This document shows positions 16,230 through 25,094 of a stretch of 64,000 nucleotides of DNA, in pieces. This DNA is from Bog-756 sp963833585 (GTDB lineage Bacteria; Actinomycetota; Acidimicrobiia; Acidimicrobiales; RAAP-2): the NCBI GenBank assembly GCA_963833585.1, contig CAWHYF010000005.1:310001-374000 (forward strand), read 5' to 3'. The first letter of the stretch is position 1. Each line of letters opens with the position of its first letter. A program made the translations under genes and the position numbers. Under the pieces are notes generated by a model. That model saw nothing but the letters and a program-made list of their open reading frames with translations. It was not told where the DNA came from and did not search any database.

Positions 16230-17018
16230 ATGGGACTGCTCGAGGGTAAACGGATCCTGGTGACCGGCGTTCTGACCGACGCCTCGCTGGCCTTCGCCGT
16301 GGCCCGGCTGGCCCAGGCCGAAGGGGCTGACGTGGTCCTGTCGGGAGCAGGCCGGGGCCTCTCGTTGACGCGGCGTACCGCCAGGAAGCTCCCGGTCGAC
16401 GCCGATGTATTGGAGATCGATGTCACCGAGCCCGACCAGCTGGCGGCGGCGGCCGCCACCCTCACCGAGCGCTGGGACCGTCTCGATGGCATGTTGCACG
16501 CCATCGGCTTCGCTCCCCCCGAATGTCTCGGTGGGGACATGTTCCAGGCGGGATGGAACGAGGTGCAGGTGGCGCTGCATGTGTCCGCCTACTCCCTCAA
16601 GGCGTTGGTCGAAGCGTTCCGACCGCTCCTGGTGGCGGCCGGAGCCCACGGCCGGCCCGGGGCCTCGGTGGTGGGCCTCGACTTCGACGCCACCGTGGCC
16701 TGGCCCTCCTACGACTGGATGGGTGTGTCCAAGGCCGCGCTGGAGTCCCTGTCGCGGTACCTGGCCCGTGACCTGGGCCCGGATCGGATCCGGGTGAACC
16801 TCGTCGCCGCCGGTCCGGTGAAGACGTTGGCCGCCAAGTCCATCCCGGGATTCGCCACCTTCGAGGACACCTGGGCGGACCGGGCCCCCCTGGGCTGGGA
16901 CGTCCTGGACACCGATGTGGTGGCACGGGCCTGCGTGGCCCTCTTCTCCGACCTGCTGACCATGACCACCGGTGAGATCATCCACGTCGACGGCGGCGTC
17001 CACGCCACCGGGGCCTGA
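16230..17018 (+). CDS. fabI: Enoyl-[acyl-carrier-protein] reductase FabI/InhA type
   Basis: A 262-aa SDR-type enoyl-ACP reductase for fatty-acid elongation. It begins MGLLEGKRILVTGVLTDASLAFAVARLAQ, has the catalytic pair in YDWMGVSKAALES (Tyr-x6-Lys), RIRVNLVAAGPVKTLAAKSIPGF, and ends with TTGEIIHVDGGVH. The YxxMxVxK pattern is closer to InhA than to Gram-negative FabI. It would reduce the trans-2-enoyl-ACP double bond with NADH. A SnoaL-like gene begins 3 bp after the stop. Confidence 0.92.
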   Translation: MGLLEGKRILVTGVLTDASLAFAVARLAQAEGADVVLSGAGRGLSLTRRTARKLPVDADVLEIDVTEPDQLAAAAATLTERWDRLDGMLHAIGFAPPECLGGDMFQAGWNEVQVALHVSAYSLKALVEAFRPLLVAAGAHGRPGASVVGLDFDATVAWPSYDWMGVSKAALESLSRYLARDLGPDRIRVNLVAAGPVKTLAAKSIPGFATFEDTWADRAPLGWDVLDTDVVARACVALFSDLLTMTTGEIIHVDGGVHATGA

Positions 17019-17021
17019 GCG

Positions 17022-17396
17022 GTGCTGACCTCCGACCAGCTACGAGGGAGGATCTCGGAGTACGTCGACGGCGTGAACGCCCGGGACGCATCGGTCATCG
17101 CGGCCTGCTTCACCGAGGACGCCGTCCACGCCGACCCCGTGTCCAACCCGCCCAACGTCGGGCGGGCGGCCATCGCCACCTTCTTCGAGAGCGGGATCGC
17201 GGCCAGCGACGGATGGACGTTCACCGCCTCCGACGTCCACACCTGTGCCGATCAGGTCGCCATGCACTTCGCCATCGCCGTGGAGACGGGTGGTGCCTCC
17301 ATGACCATCCAAGGGATCGAGGTCTTCAGCGTCGACGACGCCGGACTGTTCCGCTCGGTGCACGCCTTCTGGGACGACTCCGATGTCTCCTTCTGA
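17022..17396 (+). CDS. NTF2/SnoaL-like protein
   Basis: A 124-aa alpha+beta cone-fold protein. The N-terminal helix ISEYVDGVNARDASVIAACFTEDAVHADPV and the C-terminal strand SVHAFWDDSDVSF are typical of SnoaL-like or ketosteroid-isomerase-like proteins. Start is GTG, 3 bp after fabI, so the two are probably co-transcribed. Family members are isomerases, cyclases or ligand carriers, and the actual reaction cannot be assigned. Confidence 0.8.
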   Translation: MLTSDQLRGRISEYVDGVNARDASVIAACFTEDAVHADPVSNPPNVGRAAIATFFESGIAASDGWTFTASDVHTCADQVAMHFAIAVETGGASMTIQGIEVFSVDDAGLFRSVHAFWDDSDVSF

Positions 17397-17504
17397 CGAT
17401 CGGTCCCGTGGCGCGGCGCGCTCGCTCTCGCCGGGATGGGCCGTTGCGACCGGGAAGCCGGGCGCCAGTTGCCCCGCCCCGAGGAGCTGGGTGGTCACGG
17501 CGCC

Positions 17505-17951
17505 GTGAGCGACAGCGACAGCGCCGTCGCCGTCGGCAACCTCATCGCCCGGTACGCCGAGCTGATCGACGCCGGTGACTTCGACGGCGTGGCCGACCTG
17601 CTGGGCCGTGCCGCCGTCGGGGCGGACGGGTCATTGCTGTCCGGACGGGACGCCATCCTGGCGCTGTACACCTCGACCACCCGTCGTTACCCGGACGGGA
17701 CGCCGGGGACGAAGCACATGACCACCAACCTTCAGCTGGACGTCGACGACTCGACGGGCGTCGCCCGGGCGCGCAGCTACTGGATGGTCTTCCAGGCCGT
17801 GCCGGGACTGCCCCTCCAACCCATCCTGGCCGGCCGCTACCATGACGTCTTCGCCCGGGACGACGGGGGATGGTACTTCACCGAACGGCGGTACCTGATC
17901 GATCTGGTCGGCGACGTAAGCCACCACATGCTGTCCAACCTGCCCGATTGA
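17505..17951 (+). CDS. NTF2/SnoaL-like protein
   Basis: A 148-aa protein of the same cone fold as its neighbour: AVGNLIARYAELIDAGDFDGVADLL, KHMTTNLQLDVDDSTGVARARSYWMVFQ and a C-terminal WYFTERRYLIDLVGDVSHH. The GTG at 17505 was preferred because homology-like sequence begins right after it; an in-frame start at 17436 would add 23 residues. Proteins of this type often accompany steroid or aromatic degradation genes. The substrate is not known. Confidence 0.78.
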   Translation: MSDSDSAVAVGNLIARYAELIDAGDFDGVADLLGRAAVGADGSLLSGRDAILALYTSTTRRYPDGTPGTKHMTTNLQLDVDDSTGVARARSYWMVFQAVPGLPLQPILAGRYHDVFARDDGGWYFTERRYLIDLVGDVSHHMLSNLPD

Positions 17952-18169
17952 ACGCGCCGGGCCGACCGGCCTTGACCTGCGGACCCGGCGAACCCTACGT
18001 TCGCACCGTTGTCGGTGTCGGAACGAACAGGGGAGGCCCATGGGACGATTCGTCGGGTCGGTCGCGGCAGCGCAAGGCGGCGAGTCGGCCCCCCCGACCC
18101 AGGGGGTGAGCCGGTGAGTCCCGTCGGGAGCGTCCGAACCCACCAATCCAATGGCCCAGGAGGCACCTC

Positions 18170-19345
18170 ATGCCCGGTGTGACCGTCAACGGTCCCGAGG
18201 CCGCCCGCGCCCTGCGGGAGCTGGTGGCCGAGGAGTCAGTCGGCTCCGAGCGGGACCGTACGCTGAGCAGGCGCACGGTCGACGCACTCTGGGCCAGCGG
18301 CTTGATGCAGTGGAGCAACCCACTCGAGGCGGGCGGGTGCGAGCCCAGCTTTGCGGAGATGATCGAGACCTGGATCGAGCTGGCCTGGCAGGACGGGTCC
18401 CTCGGCTGGATCGGCATTGCCAACCTGCCCTCGGCGGCCGCCTGTGCCGCCTACCTCCCCGACGAGGGCTTCGACGAGGTCTTCACCGGCCACGGCAACC
18501 AGGTCACCGCGGGCGGTCAGTTCTTCCCCAACGGACTTGGCGAGCGACTCGACGGTGGCTACCGCATCACCGGGGCCTGGAACTTCGGCTCGGGTACCGC
18601 TCACGCCCAGTACGTGGCCGCCGGATTCATGCCCACCGTCGGCGGAGAGATGATCCTCGACGACGAGGGCATTCCCCCCCTCCTGGTGGCGGTGATCCCC
18701 CGGGAAGAGATCGTCTTCACCGACGGATGGTTCGTCCAGGGGCTGAAGGGCACCGGTTCCTACGACTACAACGTGACCGACCTCTTCGTGCCCGAGTACC
18801 GCACCTTCGAGCTGTTCACCCGCACCCCGCGGCGGGGCGGGTCCCCGGCCTTCCGGATGGGTCTGATGCCCATCACCGCGGCCGGACATGCATCCTGGGC
18901 CCTGGGGGTGGCCAAGTCGATGATCGACGATGTCACCGAGCTGGCCCTGACCAAGGTCCGGATGGGTGAGGAGGCGTCGATCGCCCACAAGGCGTCGTTC
19001 CAGCGAGACCTCTCCCACTACCTGGCCATGTGGAAGGCAGCGAGACTGCTGGTGCTGGCCACCTTCTCCGACGCCGAGCAGGCGGTGAAGAACGGCCAGG
19101 ACCTCACCCCCGGCCTCCGGGCCGAGATGCGGGTGGCCGCCACCTATGCCACCCAGGCCGGCCGCGAGATCGTCCAGTGGGCGCACCTGGCCGCCGGGAC
19201 CGCGGCCATCCGGGAGGGGAGCAGACTGGAGCGGGCCTTCCGAGACATGTACACCGGCACGCAGCACGTCTTCATCGGCGAGAAGACCTATACCGACGCT
19301 GCCCAGATCCACCTCGGACTGAAGGAGGACCAACTCGGCCTGTGA
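18170..19345 (+). CDS. Acyl-CoA dehydrogenase-fold flavin-dependent monooxygenase (HsaA/DszC-like)
   Basis: A 391-aa flavoprotein of the acyl-CoA dehydrogenase superfamily. ITGAWNFGSGTAHAQY contains the substrate/flavin loop of group D flavin monooxygenases, and the C-terminal GSRLERAFRDMYTGTQHVFI is their typical end. The usual acyl-CoA dehydrogenase catalytic Glu region is not evident, which favours an oxygenase component that uses reduced flavin. A perfect AGGAGG precedes the ATG. The neighbouring ALDH, SnoaL proteins and nitronate monooxygenase suggest catabolism of a ring or nitro compound. The substrate is unknown. Confidence 0.78.
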   Translation: MPGVTVNGPEAARALRELVAEESVGSERDRTLSRRTVDALWASGLMQWSNPLEAGGCEPSFAEMIETWIELAWQDGSLGWIGIANLPSAAACAAYLPDEGFDEVFTGHGNQVTAGGQFFPNGLGERLDGGYRITGAWNFGSGTAHAQYVAAGFMPTVGGEMILDDEGIPPLLVAVIPREEIVFTDGWFVQGLKGTGSYDYNVTDLFVPEYRTFELFTRTPRRGGSPAFRMGLMPITAAGHASWALGVAKSMIDDVTELALTKVRMGEEASIAHKASFQRDLSHYLAMWKAARLLVLATFSDAEQAVKNGQDLTPGLRAEMRVAATYATQAGREIVQWAHLAAGTAAIREGSRLERAFRDMYTGTQHVFIGEKTYTDAAQIHLGLKEDQLGL

Positions 19346-19405
19346 GACCGGAGTGAACGGCACGATGGGGCCGGAGGGCCTCCGCACCGCTGGGATCGGG
19401 GCTCC

Positions 19406-20839
19406 TCAGAGCTGGAGCGACTTCACCTCGAGGTACTCCTCGAGCCCGTACGCACCGAGCTCACGCCCGTTGCCCGACTGCTTGTAGCCCCCGAAAGGGG
19501 CCATCGGGTTGAACCCGCCGCCGTTGACCTCGACCTGCCCGGTCCGAAGGCGCCGGGCCACCGCCTTGGCCCGCTCGGGATCGCCCGACCACACCCCGCC
19601 GGCCAACCCGTAGTCGGTGCCGTTGGCGATGTCGACGGCCTCGTCCTCGCTGTCATAGGGGATGATGGCCAGCACCGGACCGAAGATCTCCTCCCGGGCG
19701 ATGGTCATGTCACGGGTCACCGACGAGAAGACCGTCGGTCGCACGAAGTATCCGTGGTCGAGGCCCTCAGGGGCGTCGGCCCCCCCGGTCAGCAGGTCGG
19801 CACCCTCGCCGACCCCCTTGTCGATGTAGCTCCGGACCCGGTCGCGCTGGGCCGCCGAGACCAGCGGCCCGAGCCGGGTGCCCTCCTCGAACGGGTCACC
19901 CGGCGTGTAGGTCTCGGCGGCGGTGCGGGCCAGTTCCTCGACATCGGCCAGCCGGTTTCGCGGGACCAGCATGCGGGTGAGGGCGCTGCAGGTCTGCCCG
20001 GAGTTGGCGTAACACTTGGCGACGCCGTCCGGTACCGCCGTGGCGAAGTCGGCGTCGTCGAGAAGCACGTTGGCCGACTTGCCACCCAGCTCGAGCGCCA
20101 CCCGTTTGACGGTGGCCGAAGCCACCTCGGACACCCGGCGGCCGGCCCGGGTCGAGCCGGTGAACGACACCATGTCCACGTCGGGGTGCGCGGCGATGGC
20201 CTCACCCACCACGGGACCGTACCCGGTGACCAGGTTGAAGACCCCCGGCGGCAGCCCCACCTCGTCGAAGATGTCCGCCAGTACGAAGGCGTTGAGCGGG
20301 GCCACCTCGCTCGGCTTCAACACCACGGTGCACCCCGCGGCCAGGGCCGGGGCCACCTTGGCGGCGATCTGGTGCAGCGGGTAGTTCCAGGGAGTGATGG
20401 CCCCCACCACGCCCACCGGCTCCCGCACCACCAGCGAGTTCCCCACCGTCTTCTCCCAGTCGAAGTCGGCGGCGACGGCCGCCTGCGAGCCGAACGAGGC
20501 CATGGGCAGACCGACCTGCACCAGTTGGGAGAGCACGTTGGGCATGCCCACCTCGTGGGTGATGAGATCGGCCAGGCTCTCCAGGCGCGCCCCCAGTGCC
20601 TCGCTGACCTTGGTCAGAAGGGCGGTCCGCTCCGCCAGGGGGGTGGAGGACCACCCGGGGAAGGCGCCCGCGGCGGCGGCCACCGCCGCGTCGACGTCCT
20701 CCGGCGTACCCTCGGGCACCGATCCGATCACCGCTTCGTTGGTCGAGTCGATCACCTCGATCGATCCGGTCCCGGTGGACGGTGTCCAGACCCCGCCGAT
20801 GTAGAGCCGGTCACGTGCGTCTGCCTTCATCGGTTCCAT
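19406..20839 (-). CDS. NAD(P)-dependent aldehyde dehydrogenase
   Basis: A 477-aa ALDH that would oxidise an aldehyde to an acid. Seen are ITPWNYPLHQIAAKVAPALAAG, the cofactor loop SFTGSTRAGRRV, the general base in VALELGGKSANVLL and the nucleophile in NSGQTCSALTRML. The ATG at 20839 (MEPMKAD) has AAAGGGA six bases upstream; an ATG at 20830 is possible. It is divergent from a TetR gene and convergent with the flavin monooxygenase, which suggests a shared catabolic job. Confidence 0.93.
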   Translation of the reverse strand: MEPMKADARDRLYIGGVWTPSTGTGSIEVIDSTNEAVIGSVPEGTPEDVDAAVAAAAGAFPGWSSTPLAERTALLTKVSEALGARLESLADLITHEVGMPNVLSQLVQVGLPMASFGSQAAVAADFDWEKTVGNSLVVREPVGVVGAITPWNYPLHQIAAKVAPALAAGCTVVLKPSEVAPLNAFVLADIFDEVGLPPGVFNLVTGYGPVVGEAIAAHPDVDMVSFTGSTRAGRRVSEVASATVKRVALELGGKSANVLLDDADFATAVPDGVAKCYANSGQTCSALTRMLVPRNRLADVEELARTAAETYTPGDPFEEGTRLGPLVSAAQRDRVRSYIDKGVGEGADLLTGGADAPEGLDHGYFVRPTVFSSVTRDMTIAREEIFGPVLAIIPYDSEDEAVDIANGTDYGLAGGVWSGDPERAKAVARRLRTGQVEVNGGGFNPMAPFGGYKQSGNGRELGAYGLEEYLEVKSLQL

Positions 20840-20940
20840 GTCGATCCCTTTCGCGGCGGGTGGTGCCCGCCACTCTAGGCCCGCCCGCCGGCCGGGCCGG
20901 AGGCTGGCCCGGGCGACCGACCCGCTGGCGGCGGGACGCG

Positions 20941-20969
20941 TTGCATAACGCTTCCAATATAAGTACAGT
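20941..20969 (+). promoter_or_regulatory. Sigma-70-type promoter for tetR/nitronate monooxygenase
   Basis: TTGCAT (20941-20946) and TACAGT (20964-20969) are separated by exactly 17 bp in the ALDH-tetR divergent region. The AT-rich interval between the boxes stands out from the GC-rich background and could also hold the TetR operator, though no clear palindrome was found. Confidence 0.5.
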
Positions 20970-21019
20970 CGGCCCCGGCGCTGCAGGCGCCGAATCGCCG
21001 ATCGACAGCCCGGGGGAAC

Positions 21020-21718
21020 GTGGCCCAGACCCAAGACGAGCGGAAGACCGAGACCCGGAACCGCCTCCTGGCCGCAGCTGCGGCCCTCTTCGCCGACCAG
21101 GGGATCGACGCCGTGTCGGTCGACGCGGTGGCTGAGGCCGCGGGTCGGACGTCGGGCGCGGTCTACGCTCACTTCGGCAGCAAGCAGGGCCTCCTCCTGG
21201 CCCTGCTCGACTCGTGGAAGGACCGGGTGCTCACCGTCCTCATGGCCGAGGTCGCCGTGGCCGGGTCCTCCTCCGGTGAGCTGGCCGCGGTGTGGGAGAA
21301 CGTGGCCGGGTCCGCAGGTGACGGATCGGATCGTTGGTCCCTCCTCGAGCACGAGCTCTGGCTGCGCGCGGCACGGGACCCCGAGGTGGCCGAGGTGCTC
21401 CAGGTGCGGAACGCCGAGGCGCGCCGTTACAGCGCCCGCCATCTGGCCGGTTGGACCGCCGCCCACGGGGCCCGGCCCACCGTCCCACCCGAGGAGTTGG
21501 CCGTGCTGGTCAAGGCCCTGCTCACCGGGCTGGCCATGCAACGCCGGCTCGACCCTCGGTCGGTCGGCGACGATCTCGCCCTGCGAGGCCTGTCGGCCCT
21601 GATCGGCATGGCCGAACCGGTGCTGGCCGAATCCCCCTCGATGGACCGGTACCGCTCGCCCGCCGATCCATCCCCGTCCTCCGTCCCCGACCCGTCTACG
21701 TCAGGAGCTGCACCATGA
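21020..21718 (+). CDS. TetR family transcriptional regulator
   Basis: A 232-aa regulator. The N-terminal helix-turn-helix is typical: RNRLLAAAAALFADQGIDAVSVDAVAEAA and SGAVYAHFGSKQGLLLALL. The C-terminal ligand domain is followed by a Ser/Pro-rich tail. It starts with GTG and overlaps the nitronate monooxygenase start by 4 bp, so both are on one message. It probably controls that gene and the divergent aldehyde dehydrogenase. The inducer is unknown. Confidence 0.9.
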   Translation: MAQTQDERKTETRNRLLAAAAALFADQGIDAVSVDAVAEAAGRTSGAVYAHFGSKQGLLLALLDSWKDRVLTVLMAEVAVAGSSSGELAAVWENVAGSAGDGSDRWSLLEHELWLRAARDPEVAEVLQVRNAEARRYSARHLAGWTAAHGARPTVPPEELAVLVKALLTGLAMQRRLDPRSVGDDLALRGLSALIGMAEPVLAESPSMDRYRSPADPSPSSVPDPSTSGAAP

Positions 21719-22836
21719 ACACCGAGATCCGCCAGAAGCTGGGCATCGAGTTCCCTATCTTCGCCTTCACCCACTGCCGCGACGTCGTGGCCGCGGTGAG
21801 CAACGCCGGTGGCATCGGCGTCCTCGGCGCGATCGGATTCACCCCCGAACAGCTCGAGGTGGAGCTCACCTGGATCGACGAACACATCGGCGACCGTCCC
21901 TACGGCGTGGACATCGTGATCCCGGCCAAGTACGAGGGCATGGACGAGATGGACCCCGACAAGCTGGAGGCCCAGATCCGCGGGTTGGTACCGCCCCAGC
22001 ACAAAGAGTTCGCCATGAAGATCCTGGCCGACCACGGGGTCCCCGAGATCCCCGAGGGCGAACGGACCTCCAACGGGATGATCGGGTGGACGGCGGCCCA
22101 CGCCGCCGGCCTGTTGACCGTGGCCCTGCGGCACCCCAACGTGAAGCTCATCGCCAACGCCCTCGGCACCCCGCCGCCCGATGTGGTCGAGCGGGTGCAG
22201 GGTGCTGGTCTGATGATCGGGGCCTTGGCCGGTTCGGTCAAGCACGCCCTCAACCACAAAGCGGCCGGTCTCGACTTCATCATCTGTCAGGGGTCCGAGG
22301 GTGGCGGCCATACCGGGGACGTGGGCAGCATCGTGCTGTGGCCCGAGGTGGTCGACGCGGTGTCCCCCATCCCGGTCCTGGCGGCCGGCGGGGTGGGCAG
22401 CGGCCGTCAGATGGCGGCCGCCCTGGCCCTCGGGGCCCAGGGTGTGTGGTCGGGCACCCTCTGGCTCACGGTCGAGGAGGCCGACATCCCTCCCAAGCAG
22501 ATGGAGACCTACCTGGCCGCCACCAGCCGGGACACGGTCCGGTCCCGCTCCTTCACGGGCAAGCCCTGCCGGATGCTGAAGAACGACTGGACCGAGGCCT
22601 GGGAAGCCGAGGACACCCCCGACCCGCTGCCCATGCCGCTGCAGATGATGGTGGCCATCGAGGCCGTGTCCCGCGGACATCGCTATCCCGAGCAGGCCAA
22701 GGACGTGAACTTCAATCCCTGCGGTCAGGTGATCGGACGGGCGACCACGGTCCGGAAGGCCAAGGACGTCGTGTTCTCCATGGTCGAGGAGTACCTGGAG
22801 GCGACCGAACGGCTGCAGGCCGGGATCACCGTCTGA
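21715..22836 (+). CDS. Nitronate monooxygenase / 2-nitropropane dioxygenase family FMN enzyme
   Basis: A 373-aa TIM-barrel FMN protein. AAVSNAGGIGVLGAIGFTPE near the N-terminus, the phosphate-binding GSEGGGHTGDVGS and AAGGVGSGRQMAAALALGA are family hallmarks. Characterised members oxidise nitronates or act as NADH:quinone reductases, so the physiological substrate here is open. AGGAG lies seven bases before the ATG at 21715, inside the 3-prime end of tetR. Confidence 0.88.
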   Translation: MNTEIRQKLGIEFPIFAFTHCRDVVAAVSNAGGIGVLGAIGFTPEQLEVELTWIDEHIGDRPYGVDIVIPAKYEGMDEMDPDKLEAQIRGLVPPQHKEFAMKILADHGVPEIPEGERTSNGMIGWTAAHAAGLLTVALRHPNVKLIANALGTPPPDVVERVQGAGLMIGALAGSVKHALNHKAAGLDFIICQGSEGGGHTGDVGSIVLWPEVVDAVSPIPVLAAGGVGSGRQMAAALALGAQGVWSGTLWLTVEEADIPPKQMETYLAATSRDTVRSRSFTGKPCRMLKNDWTEAWEAEDTPDPLPMPLQMMVAIEAVSRGHRYPEQAKDVNFNPCGQVIGRATTVRKAKDVVFSMVEEYLEATERLQAGITV

Positions 22837-22855
22837 ACGGTCCGGCCCCGGGGCC

Positions 22856-22876
22856 ACCCTCCGAGCCCGGGAGGGT
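22856..22876 (+). terminator. Hairpin after nitronate monooxygenase
   Basis: ACCCTCC and GGAGGGT form a perfect 7-bp stem with a 7-nt loop, 20 bp downstream of the stop codon. There is no clear T-run, so this is a likely but unproven terminator. Confidence 0.45.
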
Positions 22877-22969
22877 CCGACCGCCCCGCACGGGGGCGAC
22901 CTTCGGGGGCCCGGTTCGGACCCTGATCGGGCCCCGGGAACGCCCGGGTCGGGCGAGTAGGCTTCGACG

Positions 22970-25075
22970 ATGAACCCGGTCCTGCAGCTGGACAATCTGC
23001 GCACCGAGTTCCGCATGCGGTCCTCGACCGTGGTGGCGGTCGACGGGGTGTCCCTCGACGTCGTCGAAGGCGAGTGCGTGGGTATCGTCGGCGAATCGGG
23101 CTGCGGCAAGAGCACCACCGGGCTCTCCATCATGAGGCTCCTGCCCGCCAACGGGCATGTGACCGGCGGTTCGATCACCCTGCTGGGCCGGGATCTGGCC
23201 ACGCTGGACGAGAAGGCCATGCGCCAGGTCCGAGGGGACGAGGTCGCGCTCATCCCGCAGGACCCCATGACCTCACTCAATCCCACCATGACCATCGGCC
23301 GACAGATCGCCGAAGGGGTGCGCCTCCATCGGAAGGTCAGCCGCGCCCGGGCCAGGGAGCGGGCGCTCGAGGTGCTCCGGCTGGTCGAGATGCCCCAGCC
23401 GGCCGAGCGGCTCGGGCAGTATCCCCACGAGCTCTCCGGCGGCCTGCGCCAACGGGTGATGATCGCCATGGCCCTGGCCTGTGAGCCGAAGCTCCTGATC
23501 GCCGACGAGCCCACCACCGCCCTCGACGTCACCATCCAGGCCCAGATCCTCGACCTCATCGACGGACTCCGCCAGCGCCTGGCCATGGCCGTGGTCCTGA
23601 TCACCCACGACATGGGGGTGATCGCCGGACGGACCGACCGGGTGGTCGTGATGTACGCCGGAAAGGTCGCCGAGGAGGCCGAGACCGGCGAGTTGTTCAA
23701 CCGCATCCGGCATCCCTACTCCGAGGCCCTGCTGGCGTCGGTCCCCAAGCTCGACCAGCGTCGCGACGAACGCCTGCTCTCGATCGCCGGGCTCCCGCCC
23801 GACCTCTCCCGGACCATCACCAACTGCCGCTTCGCGCCGCGCTGCCCCTACGCCACGGACCGGTGCTGGGAGGAGGATCCCCCCTTGATCGAGGCCGGAG
23901 GGCCGAGCTCGATGGTCCACCGTTACGCCTGCTTCCATCCGGTCGATCACTCCAACCGCGTGCAGCCGGTGGCTGTCCGGCTCTCTCCAGAGACCGTGGC
24001 GGCCGCGGCCCAGCGGACCGCCGACCTCACCACCGCCTCCCCCATCGTCGAGGTGGCCGGGCTGGTCAAGGAGTTTCCGGTCATGGCGGGTAGCGTCCTC
24101 CGCCACCAGGTGGGAAGCGTCAAGGCGGTGACCGGGGTCAGTTTCGACGTCCGGACGGGAGAGACCTTCGGTCTGGTCGGCGAGTCCGGTTGCGGCAAGA
24201 CCACCGTCGGCCGGCTGCTGGTGGGGCTCGACCGGCCGACCGCGGGATCCATCCGCTTCGAAGGCACCGAGATGGCGTCGCTGAGGGCCGGCCAGCTCCG
24301 GAGCCGGCGCCGTGACCTCCAATTGATGTTCCAGGACCCGTACGCCTCACTGGATCCTCGGATGCGGGTCGGGACCATCATCCGGGAGCCGTTGAAGGTC
24401 CACTCGTCGGGCTCCCCCGGTGAGCAGACGACCAAGGTTCGTTCGTTGCTGTCCGAGGTCGGGCTCAGTCCGGAGGCGGCGGACCGCTACCCCCACGAGT
24501 TCTCCGGAGGCCAGCGCCAGCGGATAGGCCTGGCCCGGGCCCTGGCCCTCGACCCCAAATTGATCGTGGCCGACGAACCGGTCTCGGCCCTCGACGTGTC
24601 CATCCAGGCCCAGATCCTCAATCTGATGAAGGACCTCCAGTTCCGTCATGGGCTGACCTATCTGATGATCTCCCACGACCTGGCCGTGGTGCGCTACATG
24701 GCCGACACCATCGGGGTCATGTACCTCGGGAAGCTGGTGGAGCTGGGGCCGGCTTCCCAGGTCTACGAGCGGCCCGCCCACCACTACACCCTGGGGCTGC
24801 TCGATGCCGTTCCGGTGGCCGACGTCGAAGCGGCGCGGGCCAGATCTCGGCGGGAGGCCACCGTCCGGGGGGAGCTCCCCTCGGCGGTCCACCCCCCCTC
24901 GGGGTGCCGGTTCCGCACCCGGTGCCCGGCGGCACGCGGCGTCTGCGCCGAGGTCGAGCCCCCGCTCACCGAATTCGGGAACGGCCATGTGGCCGCCTGC
25001 CACTTCCCGGTGCAGACCCCGGTCAGCCTGACCGCCTCCGGCTCGACCGGGCGGAGCCCCGGCGGAACCCCCTGA
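22970..25075 (+). CDS. Peptide-type ABC transporter, fused double ATP-binding protein (DppD-DppF fusion)
   Basis: A 701-aa protein with two complete ATPase domains. First half: Walker A GESGCGKSTT, signature LSGGLRQRVMIA and Walker B LLIADEPTTALD. Second half: GESGCGKTTV, FSGGQRQRIGLA and LIVADEPVSALD. Each half ends in the oligopeptide C-terminal motif with clustered cysteines (CRFAPRCPYATDRC and CRFRTRCPAARGVC). It would energise import through the permeases encoded convergently at 25.1-27.1 kb. Such fusions are common in dipeptide, nickel and glutathione importers. Confidence 0.93.
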   Translation: MNPVLQLDNLRTEFRMRSSTVVAVDGVSLDVVEGECVGIVGESGCGKSTTGLSIMRLLPANGHVTGGSITLLGRDLATLDEKAMRQVRGDEVALIPQDPMTSLNPTMTIGRQIAEGVRLHRKVSRARARERALEVLRLVEMPQPAERLGQYPHELSGGLRQRVMIAMALACEPKLLIADEPTTALDVTIQAQILDLIDGLRQRLAMAVVLITHDMGVIAGRTDRVVVMYAGKVAEEAETGELFNRIRHPYSEALLASVPKLDQRRDERLLSIAGLPPDLSRTITNCRFAPRCPYATDRCWEEDPPLIEAGGPSSMVHRYACFHPVDHSNRVQPVAVRLSPETVAAAAQRTADLTTASPIVEVAGLVKEFPVMAGSVLRHQVGSVKAVTGVSFDVRTGETFGLVGESGCGKTTVGRLLVGLDRPTAGSIRFEGTEMASLRAGQLRSRRRDLQLMFQDPYASLDPRMRVGTIIREPLKVHSSGSPGEQTTKVRSLLSEVGLSPEAADRYPHEFSGGQRQRIGLARALALDPKLIVADEPVSALDVSIQAQILNLMKDLQFRHGLTYLMISHDLAVVRYMADTIGVMYLGKLVELGPASQVYERPAHHYTLGLLDAVPVADVEAARARSRREATVRGELPSAVHPPSGCRFRTRCPAARGVCAEVEPPLTEFGNGHVAACHFPVQTPVSLTASGSTGRSPGGTP

Positions 25076-25094
25076 CCGAGCGGCCGGTGAGCGC

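Noticed and set aside
21427..23706. 759-codon minus-strand frame
   Set aside because: Antisense to the nitronate monooxygenase and ABC ATPase genes; low-complexity translation.
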